Below are positions 12,008 through 22,666 of a DNA stretch of 64,000 bases, in pieces. The translations under genes and the position numbers were made by a program. The notes under the pieces were generated by a model. That model ran no database searches, was not told the DNA's origin, and saw nothing but the letters and a program-made list of their open reading frames with translations. Each line of letters begins with the position of its first letter. The stretch's first letter is position 1. This DNA comes from Schistosoma mansoni (Eukaryota; Platyhelminthes; Trematoda; Strigeidida; Schistosomatidae): assembly GCF_000237925.1 (NCBI RefSeq), contig NW_017386003.1:131720-195719 (forward strand). Direction: 5' to 3'.

Positions 12008-14640
12008 ATATCGAATCCTTTTGCTAACACAATGTTTAATATCTCTAACTCATACATTTTGTTTTGGCCATTCTGTTGTTTGTTTGTTTCAATCTGCAAC
12101 TTCATTAATTAAGTTACAATGTTTTATGCATGATTGAATAGAACAGTAACAATCTGTAAAGCTCCTATGATTATGACGTTTTCAGAAATACAAAGTTTGA
12201 ATTATCAAAGTCTGGACAACTGAAACACGATTTGAATTATCTATTATTTATACCTTAAACATGGAAACATAAATCTAATATGTCTTTAATCACTTACTAT
12301 TTCGTTTACTTACAAATCAAATGTCAACTAGAACCACTAAACATTAGGACAAATGTGCTAATCGATGACTACATGGATATTTCCCAGTTTATTCGATTTC
12401 ATTGAATCCAGCTTTACTGAGTTGAATTTGAGTCTCCGTATATGGTAATAGCTTAAGTGATTCTCAAAAATTTTCATCAACTCTATGGGGAATTGATCCT
12501 CAAACATATACTACTAAATTTTTCTAACTCAGCTTCAGTATCACAGTTTGAACTTCGTGTGTAGGCATATCCAGTTGACAAGTCCTAAGCGGAATGAAAC
12601 AAATGTCCCAGATCTCATTCTTAGACATGCTCCAACTTATAGCTAATTAGGAATATCAAGGAAATTCTCTCAAAATGTACTTATCCTAATAGAGACTGAT
12701 CCATTGCAGTCATTAACATCAAAGACGACAAAATAAAACCCTTACGAATAAAAGCAAATCAACTGATAATGGGTTTATTTACAGATTTTTCTGTAAGTTG
12801 ATTTTTTGATCCTACAATATTTTATCACTTGGCCGTCTTTAATCCTTGATCACCAACTATTCTGGTTCATTTGATGCTGCCAACTTATCTCCTTATGGTA
12901 TCTGTTATTTAGAAAAGTGGAATGGAACTCAAAATAAGTTTGAGCACAGACTGGGTTGTTTCACTGACTGATGAAACTTTGATATCTATAGTGAAAAACT
13001 TTATTTATATCATATCGCAATAGTTTATTGAGACAGTTGAACATCCATAGCTTCATACTCAACATAATTTTCTTATCTAACAGTCTGTGTCAAAATATTT
13101 CTCTTCTGTTATCTGAGTCAGTTTCATGACTAAAAGATATGATTAAGTAGAAAACTCTTTTTTTGGTATTGCATTCGGTTAAGCTCGATAGATTATAGTT
13201 GTAAAGCTTATGCTGTTGTTCTGACCAATATTAACTTTGAGTTAAAGAAATCGTTGGCGATGTTCTCAAGAAGTCTTGATGTAAGCATTGTGATTATCAA
13301 CTATTCAACCCAATGGAACACGAAATATCATCTGAAACATTGGACGGAAGCAGAAATAAATCATCTCCATTATTTTGAAATATTTTTTGTCACCAAGATT
13401 TAGTAAATTGATGATCTTTATTCCGTTTAACTTATCCAACTTATTTAATTCAGATAAATGGTTGTTCGTGTACTCATCCTTGAACTACACTTTTCATGTG
13501 ACAGCTAGTGTACTACCACCCGACTCTCCAAAGTGAAGTAGTTACTTCGGTTGATTCTACTTGTAATCTATCGGTTGAAAGCTGATTACCTTTTAACCGT
13601 CCTACTCTATGTACATTAGTGTATTTCAATACTAAACCCAAGTGTGTAGTATTGCAGTGTATTTTAGTACACATAGTGTTTCTAATTTTAGGTACATCTT
13701 AATAATTAATCAGAACTATTCTCTTATCGATCAAAAAACACTCATTCTAGTGCTTATTTCTTTCTCTTACACGGGCCAATGTCAGTGTGGGTGTTAATCT
13801 ACCAGCCTGTTAAAAGAAGTAGCTTATAAAATACAAATAATTTCAAATGAGAGTAAAATATGCAAATAACTCTTAATCAATAATCACAAATAATTAAACC
13901 ATTAGACAATTGGAAAGTATTCACCATTCTTACTGTAACAACCAGAATACTGACTTCGTTGAATATACGTGTGTGTCTTTGTGTATATCATCTGGCGTAT
14001 GATCTTATCTGTCGATTTTCACAGAATACACGTGCCTGGAGTTACACCAGGAATACACTCTGTAGATTTTATCAGGTGTTTTGTTAAATGTATACTTCCT
14101 TATCACAAGATTCAATATACATCTTAGTATTTTTTGCGAATTGTGGGTATATGGGGTTCGATTTTGCAATCTGCCGATTGAAAACCTAGTGTTTTAACCT
14201 TTCACCCACTCTCACTCATTTTAACTATTCTATAACCTAATGGATACACCAGAGATATAATTTGCCTTTGATAAGATAAGCAATATTTTCGATTCACAAA
14301 AGTTTCGAAAATACTACAAAATCATGAGACGATGAAATTGTTGTGTTCTTTAAGCTGGATGATTTAATAGTGAAACTTCCACTATCCTTCCAGACAACAT
14401 TATGAGCATACACTTAAAAAAGAGTGAGATATTAGAAAATTCTCCACGATTGGCCAACAGCTTATTCTGTTGAGATGTAACTTATTTGATTATTCATAAT
14501 CATGCTGTCGTTGTATGACCCACTTTGTATGCTTCCGGTGCTAATATAGTGAGGAAAACCATCCATATATATTTGCCCTATGACTATTATTTTGTTTTCC
14601 CTTATGTGTATCGTTTATTCCTTTGTTATATGTATTAATA
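12000..14640. other. AT-rich spacer
   Basis: I see no exon, RNA gene or recognisable element. There are only short A/T-rich runs and no open frame of 60 codons or more. Confidence 0.5.
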
Positions 14641-14742
14641 GATAATTCGTTCAATTTTTGGTTGGAGTGCAATAATTATTATTGCTACTATTATAACTAT
14701 TACTGTTATTATTATTACATTGTTTATAATTTCCATTTGTGC

Positions 14743-15761
14743 TCATTTAGTTCTACCTTTCTTAGAGTGTACTATTTCGGAAATTCTTATTTAGCACATT
14801 AATTCGAATACTTCTAATTAACATATTTCGGTCACAATGGAGTCAAATCTTGGACAGCTGGATATTTATTCAAGTGGGGATGACTTTGAAGATTACATAG
14901 AGAGGTTCGAAATCTGGTGTATGACTAGAAAAGATAATAAATATTGTCAATTTACAGGTTGTTTCCTGACGTTTATCGACAAAGAAGCTTATAACCTGCT
15001 GAGGAATCTGGCTTTTCCAAAGACACCAATTTCATTGTCATATGAATCTCTCGAGAAATTTCTACTTAGTCATATGCAGTGTGCTAAATTTGAATGCACA
15101 CAGAGAAATCAAAGTTTCATAAAATAAAAATAGAAAATGACGAGAAAGTCAGAGACTTTGAATTTGAAACATGCCACGAAATTCAATTTTGGAGACCAAT
15201 TGGAGACTGAACTTCGTGATCGGTTGATTTCTGGGATAAAAATTCAGAATTTAGAAAGAGAATTAATCCAGAAATCCAAAAGTTCATTCCAAGAAATTAA
15301 AACAGTATGTATTAACTAAGAAGCAGTAAATGAACTTGATTTCCAGTTAGTGAAATTTTTTAATACCTTTAATAGAAATAATAGATTTGTAATATCACAA
15401 TGAGTTGAAAGATGATTGTTTTTAGATTTTCTGACGTTTGTGACAGCGTAATCCATTTCGGAGAATAGTACTTTACTTAGTTGTCGTGATGAACTACATT
15501 CTCAATGTCGCCCAAACTCGCGTTTGTTTAATAATGGTTCCCACTCTAGTGAAAACGTGAAAAATGATTCAACGAAGAATTGTAAAGCAGGTTACAGAGG
15601 TGAGCAAAGGTTTGGTAAATGCTTATCCTGTGGATGACTACTCACGTAATTCATGTGAATTTCATTATGCCAAATGTTTTAGACGTGGTAATTTCTTGGG
15701 AGATTCATATGACAATGACATTGGTATCTCTGGAAAAACCAGATTCCCTAGCAGGTTATAA
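14743..15761 (+). pseudogene. Gypsy-type retrotransposon copy 1: leader and gag fragment
   Basis: The leader reads into an ATG at 14837 that opens a 96-codon gag N-terminus (MESNLGQLDIYSSGDDFEDY...). A stop follows, then 15137-15319 continues the gag capsid region in another frame. At 15564-15761 lies a zinc-knuckle-like part (CEFHYAKCFRRG) with frame breaks. The same gag beginning recurs at 15900, 22.7 kb (inverted) and 23.4 kb, so this is one of several related copies. No protease, RT or integrase follows before the next copy begins. It is not functional. Confidence 0.8.
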
Positions 15762-15784
15762 GCTTCTTTGTCGATAAACGTCAG

Positions 15785-16409
15785 GAATCAACCTGTAAAT
15801 TGATAATATTTATGTGGTGTTTGTATGTTCATTTTTGCTCATGTAATACTTCTTGGTTAAATCGCATTATTCCTGCGATTCCTAGTTTGTACTATAACTA
15901 AAATAATTCTAATTATCACATTGGGGTCGCGATAGAGCCTGTGACGGGACGGTTGACATATATTCAGATTTTGATGCTTTTGAGGATTATTTAGAACGGT
16001 TTGAGATATGGAGCATGACCAAGAAAGATGTGAAGGGTGATAAAATTGTGGCACATTTTCTCACATTCATTGGTAAAGGAGCCTACAATTTATGAAAAAC
16101 TTTGGCATATTCAGGTAAGCATATCTCAATCCCTTATGCAACTCTTAAGAAACTACTATTAAATCATGTAAAGTGCACCCGTTTTGAATGTCGTGAGAGA
16201 GCAAAACTCCATAAGATGATTGGTCAGAATAACTAAAAGTTTGGGAAATTCATCACTGAATTGCAAAGACAAGCTGCCAAATGCGATCTCGATGGTCAAC
16301 TTCATGTGCAGCTGAGAGATCAATTATTTGTAGGAATTAACATACCGGGTCTGGACAGAGAGAGGTTAAATATACCGAACTGTTCTTTTCAACATGCTAG
16401 AACTGCATG
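15785..16409 (+). pseudogene. Gypsy-type copy 2, left part (leader and gag), interrupted
   Basis: The leader (GCTCATGTAATACTTCTTGG, near 15838) and a gag start weakened to ATA near 15932 precede a gag capsid region aligning with copies 1 and 3. Shared phrases include VAHFLTFIGKGAYNL, a stop, then ATLKKLLLNHVKCTRFECRE. The reading is cut at 16409 by the BEL/Pao-type insertion and resumes at 20653. Frame stops show the copy was already dead or has decayed since. Confidence 0.8.
16405..16409. repeat. Target site duplication, left copy (GCATG)
   Basis: GCATG at 16405-16409 is repeated as GCATG at 20653-20657, directly abutting the outer ends of the two LTRs. Five base pairs is usual for BEL/Pao integration. 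Confidence 0.9.
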
Positions 16410-16929
16410 TGTTATGTCCAAACCCGAATTCCAATAGGTCTGAATGTGGTTGAATAAATTTTGTAAAAAAAGTTTAGAGACTCGTTTCAGTTGAAATCAA
16501 AATATTCAATCGAAAACACCAAAAGGTAAGCATTATTCTATCCTTTCTGGATAGATCAAGTAAGATTCCGTTTGAGCGGCTGTTTTATAACACAAAGTGT
16601 TTCAATTTCTGGGAAAGTGCTCCAAATTACAACCAAAAATGCACGATCCCAGTCAAAATCAAACCGCACAATCAAAGAGCGAGCAGTCAATATGGTAGCC
16701 GTATAATAATAGCAATTAAAACAAATTGTATACAGTTCAAGAAGAATATAGAAACCCAATGAAAGCAACAGAAGAAACAGAGCAAACTATCGTGAAATGA
16801 AACACCACAATACAAAATAGTATCAAAAAATACTAACAATAATGTACAAACATCAAAAACATTGAGAAGAAGCTATGGATTTATGTATGGAGGGATTTTC
16901 ACACACGAAACGTTCAAATGGATTCTATA
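16410..16929 (-). repeat. 3' LTR of the chimeric BEL/Pao element
   Basis: It matches 20133-20652 over all 520 bp, with about five differences, all transitions (for example 16415, 16424, 16426, the A/G near 16531 and the T/C at 16928). In plus-strand reading it starts TGTTAT and ends CTATA, where the other LTR keeps CTACA. Confidence 0.93.
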
Positions 16930-17075
16930 CCGGCCCGCAAAATCCCTCCATACTACACAAGCCACATCGATGTCTTATGTCATGGTTCACCTCATAATAT
17001 AATCCTCACTAAAGGAAGGAGTAGGACTTACAACAGTACGCCTAGCCGACCTGCCTACATTGATATAACAAGCAA

Positions 17076-18734
17076 CTAATAGGAACCTTCAAGGAGACAT
17101 GCCTTACGTATATCCCTCCTAACCGACCCGTTGTTAGTACGAACTGTCACTGTCCTAACCTTTCCGTCGTTGTCTGTTTCACAACCTTCAACTACTCCTG
17201 AAGGCCACTTTCCACGGGTGGAAATGTCTGAGACCACAATTACGACATCACCTGGCTGGAAATTGCGACGCTCAACCAACCATTTTTGACGAGTTTGTAA
17301 CGATGGTAAATACTCCCGCAGCCACCTTTTCCAAAACACATTAGCTAGATAATTCACCTGTTTCCAATGTTTATCATAATTAACTATGATACTGCTTTCG
17401 TCAACTATACTGTCGCATTCCCTCAACAAGAGCAAACTGTTAGGTGATAATGCTAGCTTGTCGTTAGCATTCTGTACAATAGGGGTTAATGGTCGATCGC
17501 TCAATATCCTTTCAACTTCAACCAAATAGGTGCCCAAGGTCTCATCAGTCATCCTTTGTTCCCTGGTGATCAATAACAATAATCTACGAACAGACCTTAT
17601 CATTCTTTCCCACACTCCTCCTCTGTGGCTGGATGACGGAGGGTTAAAATACCATTGAATCTGTCTCGCTGACAATCCATTACTTATCTTTTGTTGATCC
17701 CACTGTCGAACGAATCTCCTTAGTTCAGAGATTGCACCCACGAAGTTTGACCGGTTATCACTGTAAATTTCCGAGGGCTTCCCTCTTCTTCCAATAAAAG
17801 GTAACAGGGCCATCACGAATGAATCATTATTCAAACTATAAGTCATTTCAATATGCACTGCACGTGTCTGCAAACAAGTGAAAATACACCCATACCTTTT
17901 TTCTAGTGACCTGCCTTTTTTGACTAAAATAGGTCCGAAGTAGTCAACTTCTACAGCTGCGAAACTATGCCAGCCTGGTTTCACTCTACAAGCAGGAAGC
18001 GGCGCCATCAACTGTCGTCCTGAGTTCGTTGTATATCGTCGGCAGATTACACGCTTACCTATCACTCTCCTGACCGTGCTGGTCCCTTTTACTATCCAAG
18101 AGTGTTTTCGAATTGCGGCAAGTACTTGAGAAGTTCCTGAGTGTCCCTCTTCCTTATGATAATGTCTGATTATCATTTCTGTCACTAAGTGACGACTAGG
18201 TAAAATTACTGGATGCTTGAAGGCATTAGGGTAATCGGAGTAGTTTAGACGACCTCCCACACATAGTAACCCATCGAGCATTATAGGCGATAAACGCTTC
18301 AGATCATTATGACTATTTACCTTACTGTTGTTCTTAAATTTACTGAGTAAACTTCCATAGACCTCTTTCTGGACTATCATTAAGACTTTACGTCTAGCAC
18401 TTTCGAGCTCTTCGACCTTCAGGCATCCTAAATGAACAGATCCTTCGCGACTCGATGAACGAAGTATCATCCAATATTCGATGAACCTTCTTAACCATGC
18501 TACCGCCCTGACTAATCTTAAACAGTCAGAGTAATAAGAAATAATAGGAAGCTTGTCATAATTTACTGTGCTCAAATTAACCACAGCAGTTTTTCTGAAC
18601 TCAATATTGTCAGGAATAGTTTGTGGACAATCGGTAATAGTTCTACCGAACTCGGCATTCAGTAAAGTAGGGCATTTAATCCACGACTCAAGATCGGCCA
18701 ATTTTTTCAATTGTCTATTAGCTTCGAGTGCTGA
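17076..18734 (-). CDS. BEL/Pao integrase and C-terminal polyprotein region
   Basis: Integrase inserts the element's cDNA into the host chromosome. The frame runs 552 codons from just after the TAA at 18735 to TAG at 17076. Counting from the TTG codon at 18710, an HHCC-like region lies at about 183-223, with His183, His185 and His190; Cys223 is present but its partner three residues upstream is Arg, so zinc binding may be damaged. The core triad is Asp256 (VEVDYFGP), Asp318 (EIYSDNRSNF) and Glu368 (GGVWERMIRSVRR), spaced 62 and 50. The region ahead of it (LADLESWIKCPTLL... VAWLRRFIEYW) is the usual BEL/Pao stretch between RNase H and integrase. There is no start codon of its own near the beginning, so expression would need readthrough or re-initiation. 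Confidence 0.88.
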   Translation of the reverse strand, partial: SALEANRQLKKLADLESWIKCPTLLNAEFGRTITDCPQTIPDNIEFRKTAVVNLSTVNYDKLPIISYYSDCLRLVRAVAWLRRFIEYWMILRSSSREGSVHLGCLKVEELESARRKVLMIVQKEVYGSLLSKFKNNSKVNSHNDLKRLSPIMLDGLLCVGGRLNYSDYPNAFKHPVILPSRHLVTEMIIRHYHKEEGHSGTSQVLAAIRKHSWIVKGTSTVRRVIGKRVICRRYTTNSGRQLMAPLPACRVKPGWHSFAAVEVDYFGPILVKKGRSLEKRYGCIFTCLQTRAVHIEMTYSLNNDSFVMALLPFIGRRGKPSEIYSDNRSNFVGAISELRRFVRQWDQQKISNGLSARQIQWYFNPPSSSHRGGVWERMIRSVRRLLLLITREQRMTDETLGTYLVEVERILSDRPLTPIVQNANDKLALSPNSLLLLRECDSIVDESSIIVNYDKHWKQVNYLANVFWKRWLREYLPSLQTRQKWLVERRNFQPGDVVIVVSDISTRGKWPSGVVEGCETDNDGKVRTVTVRTNNGSVRRDIRKACLLEGSY

Positions 18735-20042
18735 TTAACAGCTGTCATAAACGGCGATTGCATACTTTCGTCTAGGAGACCAATCAAGATAAGTTAGTTG
18801 TCCGAAACGAGAGAGCATACGCGGTAGTGAATCAGTGGAAATCCACGATTCTAATCCACCAATATACAGCCAGTGCGATGGGATCACCTTACCATAACTT
18901 TTTTTGCAATGTAGGGACCTAATAAAACGACCAGACATGGACATTTTCGCACGACTGGCCATATCAACATTTCGAAAGTGTACAGATGCATAAGAAAGAC
19001 CACCAGGTTTCGGAGAACGCTTATTATTAATTTGTTCAACATAACCATACCTCTCAAAAGCTGAGAGTACCTCTTTTTTCGTTATATCTGGTTCTAAACT
19101 TCCAACAAATAAAGTCCTTGTAGCTTTAGACTCTTTTTCTGAATCGGATGCTCCAGGAGAGAACGCACTTTTGTTATGTTCACAGTGTCGAGGGTTTGCA
19201 GAGCCATAATGATGGTGAGAAGTGATTGCATTTAACTGTGTTGGTGGCAACACCCCAGGGATAACATTCAGACTAAGAGCCTTTGCAGTAGCAGCCATCA
19301 TGGCAAAAGATGCCCTTCCAGGCATACCAAGTAAGCTTCTAGTACCTGATGGACCTTATGGAGCTGGTTTAGGTAAAAAATCGGGGGAAATGGACTCTAC
19401 TTTGCCAGTGATATTGTGCATATAATGTCGTCGGTCATTATTATCTTCAGCTTCCATTCCTTCTTGACGTTTTTCGCTGGCAATTACTTTACGCGTATCA
19501 CCCTCATTAGAAATATCAATTAATGAAGTAACATTTGTAGGACGATCAAATATGTATATTGTCGGGCTATAACGGAGCGCTTCTTGTGCGTCTTCAGAAT
19601 ATCGATAGCTAACCAGAGCGACGCGTTTACCACACAAATGCCCAACATTAATAGAAAGATCTCCATACTTTCCTAGTTCCTGGTACAAAAATTGTTCAAC
19701 AACATCGGTACCTAACTTAGATGAAATGGTTCTTACACATATAGTTCTGGAATGATCTAACCCATGAGTCCTTCCTTCTGAATTCTTTGGTCTAGAAGAG
19801 TGTCTATTTGAGAGAGAATACTTAGACCTTCGCTTATTGTCTAAACTAAAATTTTCTAGCTCATCTGCAATTAACTCACAACCAGAATCACTATCATTAT
19901 AATTAGCCGTAACTGTATCTGAACCATAAGACATAAAGACATCAGAAGGCACTTGCTTTGTACAAAGGGATTCGCCGCTTAATTTGGGTCCATCAGCACC
20001 ATTGAGCTTGGAAATTATCTTCTTTGGACGAAGTTTTGTCAT
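18735..20042 (-). CDS. RBM15-like: Captured RBM15/Spenito-like RNA-binding region (RRM1, RRM2, half of RRM3)
   Basis: Spen-family proteins RBM15/Spenito bind RNA through three RRMs and, in animals, help recruit the m6A writer and RNA-export machinery. The frame starts at ATG 20042; a TGA lies 24 nt upstream in the same frame. RRM1 is at about residues 99-176 (ICVRTISSKL... RVALVSYRYSEDAQEAL... YIFDRPTNV). RRM2 is at 308-384 (RTLFVGSLEPDITKKEVLSAF... DMASRAKMSMSGR... KKSYGKVIPS). RRM3 starts at 391 (HWLYIGGLESWI...) and is cut after its third strand (KYAIAVYDSC). The alpha2-beta4 half of RRM3 and the SPOC domain are missing. Two TAA codons lie in frame, at 19356-19358 (codon 229) and 18735-18737 (codon 436). 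The second abuts the integrase part without a frame change. The stretch lacks introns, as expected of an mRNA copy, though vertebrate RBM15 is also nearly intronless. Confidence 0.85.
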
Positions 20043-20132
20043 CTCAAACGAAGCTACCAAATTTCAGGGGACCAAGATTGAAATGCACAAGACGATAACC
20101 AAGAAACCGAACAAAGGATATTTGTTTAGAAC

Positions 20133-20652
20133 TGTTATATCCAAACCTAAATTCCAATAGGTCTGAATGTGGTTGAATAAATTTTGTAAAAAAAGTTTAG
20201 AGACTCGTTTCAGTTGAAATCAAAATATTCAATCGAAAACACCAAAAGGTAAGCGTTATTCTATCCTTTCTGGATAGATCAAGTAAGATTCCGTTTGAGC
20301 GGCTGTTTTATAACACAAAGTGTTTCAATTTCTGGGAAAGTGCTCCAAATTACAACCAAAAATGCACGATCCCAGTCAAAATCAAACCGCACAATCAAAG
20401 AGCGAGCAGTCAATATGGTAGCCGTATAATAATAGCAATTAAAACAAATTGTATACAGTTCAAGAAGAATATAGAAACCCAATGAAAGCAACAGAAGAAA
20501 CAGAGCAAACTATCGTGAAATGAAACACCACAATACAAAATAGTATCAAAAAATACTAACAATAATGTACAAACATCAAAAACATTGAGAAGAAGCTATG
20601 GATTTATGTATGGAGGGATTTTCACACACGAAACGTTCAAATGGATTCTACA
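20133..20652 (-). repeat. 5' LTR of the chimeric BEL/Pao element
   Basis: A 520-bp direct repeat of 16410-16929 with canonical TG...CA ends (TGTTATAT...TTCTACA in plus-strand reading). Read on the minus strand it lies upstream of the RBM15-like frame, so the element promoter should sit here. I did not identify a TATA box or initiator with confidence. Confidence 0.93.
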
Positions 20653-20657
20653 GCATG
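20653..20657. repeat. Target site duplication, right copy (GCATG)
   Basis: Partner of the GCATG at 16405-16409. The gag sequence of the host gypsy copy continues immediately afterwards (TATTAACTATGAAGCAG), matching gypsy copy 1 at about 15309-15326. Confidence 0.9.
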
Positions 20658-21202
20658 TATTAACTATGAAGCAGTGAATGAACTTATTATCCAGTAGGTG
20701 AAAATTACTAATACCTTGCTTAGTCCTCATGGTGGAATGCAGTCTTAGTGTCGATTGAACTTGAGTTCTTTTAACAGTGATTCGTATTCTTGTGAAAACA
20801 TGAAAGGTCATTCAAAAGGGAATTGCGAAGTAAACAATTAAGGTAAGAGCAAGTTTGGTTAATGTTTATCCTGTGGCAAATCTTATTCTCGCAATTCATG
20901 TGCATTTCGTAAAGCTAAATGTTTTAAATGCGGCAAGATAGGACACATTCAGTCAGTATGCAAATCTACGGTTAACTTTGCTTCAAGCATTACTAATTTT
21001 TGTGATTTAGATCCCAATAATTCGGCTGTTCCTAATGACCATTTATCTTTATCCACTGTTTCGAAAGGTAATGTTCATATTCAAAAGCGATTATATACAT
21101 CCCTTGGTTCATTTCATGACTTTATGTGGACACAGGTAGTATAGAGTCCATTATTTAATTCAAGATCTTGAAATCTTTAGATTCTAACGTTATGGTATGA
21201 CT
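20653..21202 (+). pseudogene. Gypsy-type copy 2, right part: gag zinc knuckle and protease start
   Basis: This continues the gag interrupted at 16409. A CCHC zinc knuckle is clear at about 20916-20960 (CFKCGKIGHIQSVC, C-X2-C-X4-H-X4-C), preceded by KCLSCGKSYSRNSC. A protease active-site triplet Asp-Thr-Gly is encoded at 21129-21137, but one base out of frame with the preceding FHDF phrase, so a frameshift kills it. The copy is truncated at 21202, where an LTR begins. Confidence 0.78.
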
Positions 21203-21560
21203 TGTAGTGACCGGCCAGTCTCGATAAGAACACGATTGGAATAACAGAAACAATTATTATTATTGTAACCAATTGTACCAGAGATTGTTTTACTGTGTTT
21301 GTTTAACTGTATCAGATTCACTTTTTGTTTCGCTATCCGCCTTGTTTGGTTCGAACTTGCTCACGCACCGCCCATTTCACCTGTACCCTTTGGCACGTCT
21401 CGGTATTATTTCAATACCACGAGATCGCCAATAAATATACTTGATCTGGATTAATAAAGCCTTCTGATTTACGAGTTATCAAAGGAACCAAGTCGTTTGT
21501 GGGCGCGTAATCGAATAGTAGTGGTGATCATAGTCCATCCTCGACTCGACATCCACTACA
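21203..21560 (+). repeat. Gypsy-type LTR with adjoining leader
   Basis: The ends are matching inverted repeats: TGTAGTGACC at the left and CCACTACA at the right, 358 bp apart. Two AATAAA-like signals lie near 21430 and 21453. Just after the end comes AACTGGTGAGCC, placed where a primer-binding site belongs. No flanking duplication is seen and no second copy lies in the window, so this is probably the 5' LTR of another gypsy copy whose internal part has been deleted up to the RT fragment at 21.8 kb. Confidence 0.6.
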
Positions 21561-21739
21561 AACTGGTGAGCCGTATTTGCAATACTCACTACAGACCCAT
21601 TGAAGTCTCAATATTGGGGATTACTGGACACAGACTGCATCATACGAGGATACTGTGAATTGCTAATAAGAGATGATAATTCTTCATACACGCTTTGTTA
21701 ATTTTTAGTTAGGGAAACAGGACTTTCAATTAATTGGCT

Positions 21740-22432
21740 TAAAAAATTTGAAAATGCTTATAGTGGTCTTTACTAGTTTCGAAATAAAATTATGATGCTT
21801 TACTTAAAGGTTTGATGTCTGCGTGTGCTAAGTGTAGTGGAAGTATGAAAATCCAGTCTACAAAACTTCAAGTACAGGGAGATCCAGTCTTTCTTAAAAG
21901 ACGAATAATTCCTTCTGGTCTTCGGGAAGCAGTACATAAGACATTGGACGATTTGTGTGCGAAAGGTATAACTGAACCAGTTGAGTCCTCAGCATAGGGT
22001 ACTCATATTGTTACGCCATTGAAGTCGGATTACAAGCCCCATAGAGTATGTGGTGACTATAGATTAACACTGAACTCCCGTTTGTCAAAGCAAACGTGCA
22101 CGACGGTAGAGGCTGAAGATATTCTAAATCGACTTCATGGTTCTAAAGTGTTTTCGAAAGTTGACTTAAAAGATGCTTATATTCAAATCCCTTTAGATCA
22201 ATCTTCACTAATTTTGACAACAATTAACACTCTTTTTTTTCTGTTCAAATATAACTTCCATCCATTTGGTCTAAGTTGTTCTCCAGCTATGTTCTCGCTA
22301 ACATCTCTGTATTCATTCTTACTAATATATTTACGTAATCACACCCTTTGTGTTATACTGAGCGTACGAGAGTTCGTGCAAGGTCACAAAATCAACGGGA
22401 AAGTGTGTTTTTTGGTACACATAAACAAATAG
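21740..22432 (+). pseudogene. Gypsy-type reverse transcriptase fragment
   Basis: The reading runs KRRIIPSGLREAVHKTLDDL, GITEPVESSA, a stop, THIVTPLKSDYKPHRVCGDY, LNRLHGSKVFSKVDLKDAY and PFGLSCSPAMF. This is the fingers and first palm part of a Ty3/gypsy RT. The first catalytic Asp (VDLKDAY) is present. The stretch is truncated before the YxDD box and has an in-frame stop near 21995. Confidence 0.82.
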
Positions 22433-22570
22433 GTACAGTAAAACTATCACTGGTACAGTCGATCATAAAAATAATTGTTTCCATTATGCCGATCGCCTTC
22501 TCTTTACAAAATTAGGTCACTACAATCTTATTGTTCATGGTTCTGCTTGATTTTGAATTTCAAATGCAAT

Positions 22571-22666
22571 ATGTTCATTTGTGCTCATGTAATACTTCTT
22601 CGTTAAATTGCACTATTCCTGAGATACCTAGTTTGTACTATAACTCAAATACATCTAATTATCACG
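22571..22666 (+). repeat. Gypsy leader fragment
   Basis: It matches 15828-15925 (GTGCTCATGTAATACTTCTT... GTTTGTACTATAACT... CTAATTATCAC) and stops exactly where the inverted gag piece begins. Confidence 0.7.

Larger units (their letters stand above)
16410..20652 (-). mobile_element. Chimeric BEL/Pao LTR retrotransposon carrying an RBM15-like insert
   Basis: A complete insertion of 4,243 bp: 520-bp LTR, internal region, 520-bp LTR, flanked by a perfect 5-bp duplication. Minus-strand order is 5' LTR (20652-20133), about 90-nt leader, RBM15-like RNA-binding region (20042-18735), integrase and C-terminal region (18734-17076), about 145-nt 3' UTR, 3' LTR (16929-16410). Gag, protease, RT and RNase H are absent, so the element must have depended on proteins supplied by relatives. 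A purine-rich run (about 16930-16955, read on the minus strand) precedes the 3' LTR and could be the polypurine tract. A diverged LTR of the same family lies near 24.4-25.0 kb. Family assignment rests on the integrase sequence and the 5-bp duplication. Confidence 0.9.

Noticed and set aside
16556-16768. 70-codon minus-strand frame, repeated at 20279-20491
   Set aside because: It lies wholly inside the two LTR copies and is duplicated only because the LTRs are; there is no sign that it is translated.
19222-19425. Plus-strand frame across the RBM15-like region
   Set aside because: It is antisense to the clear RRM-encoding minus-strand frame and has no motif.
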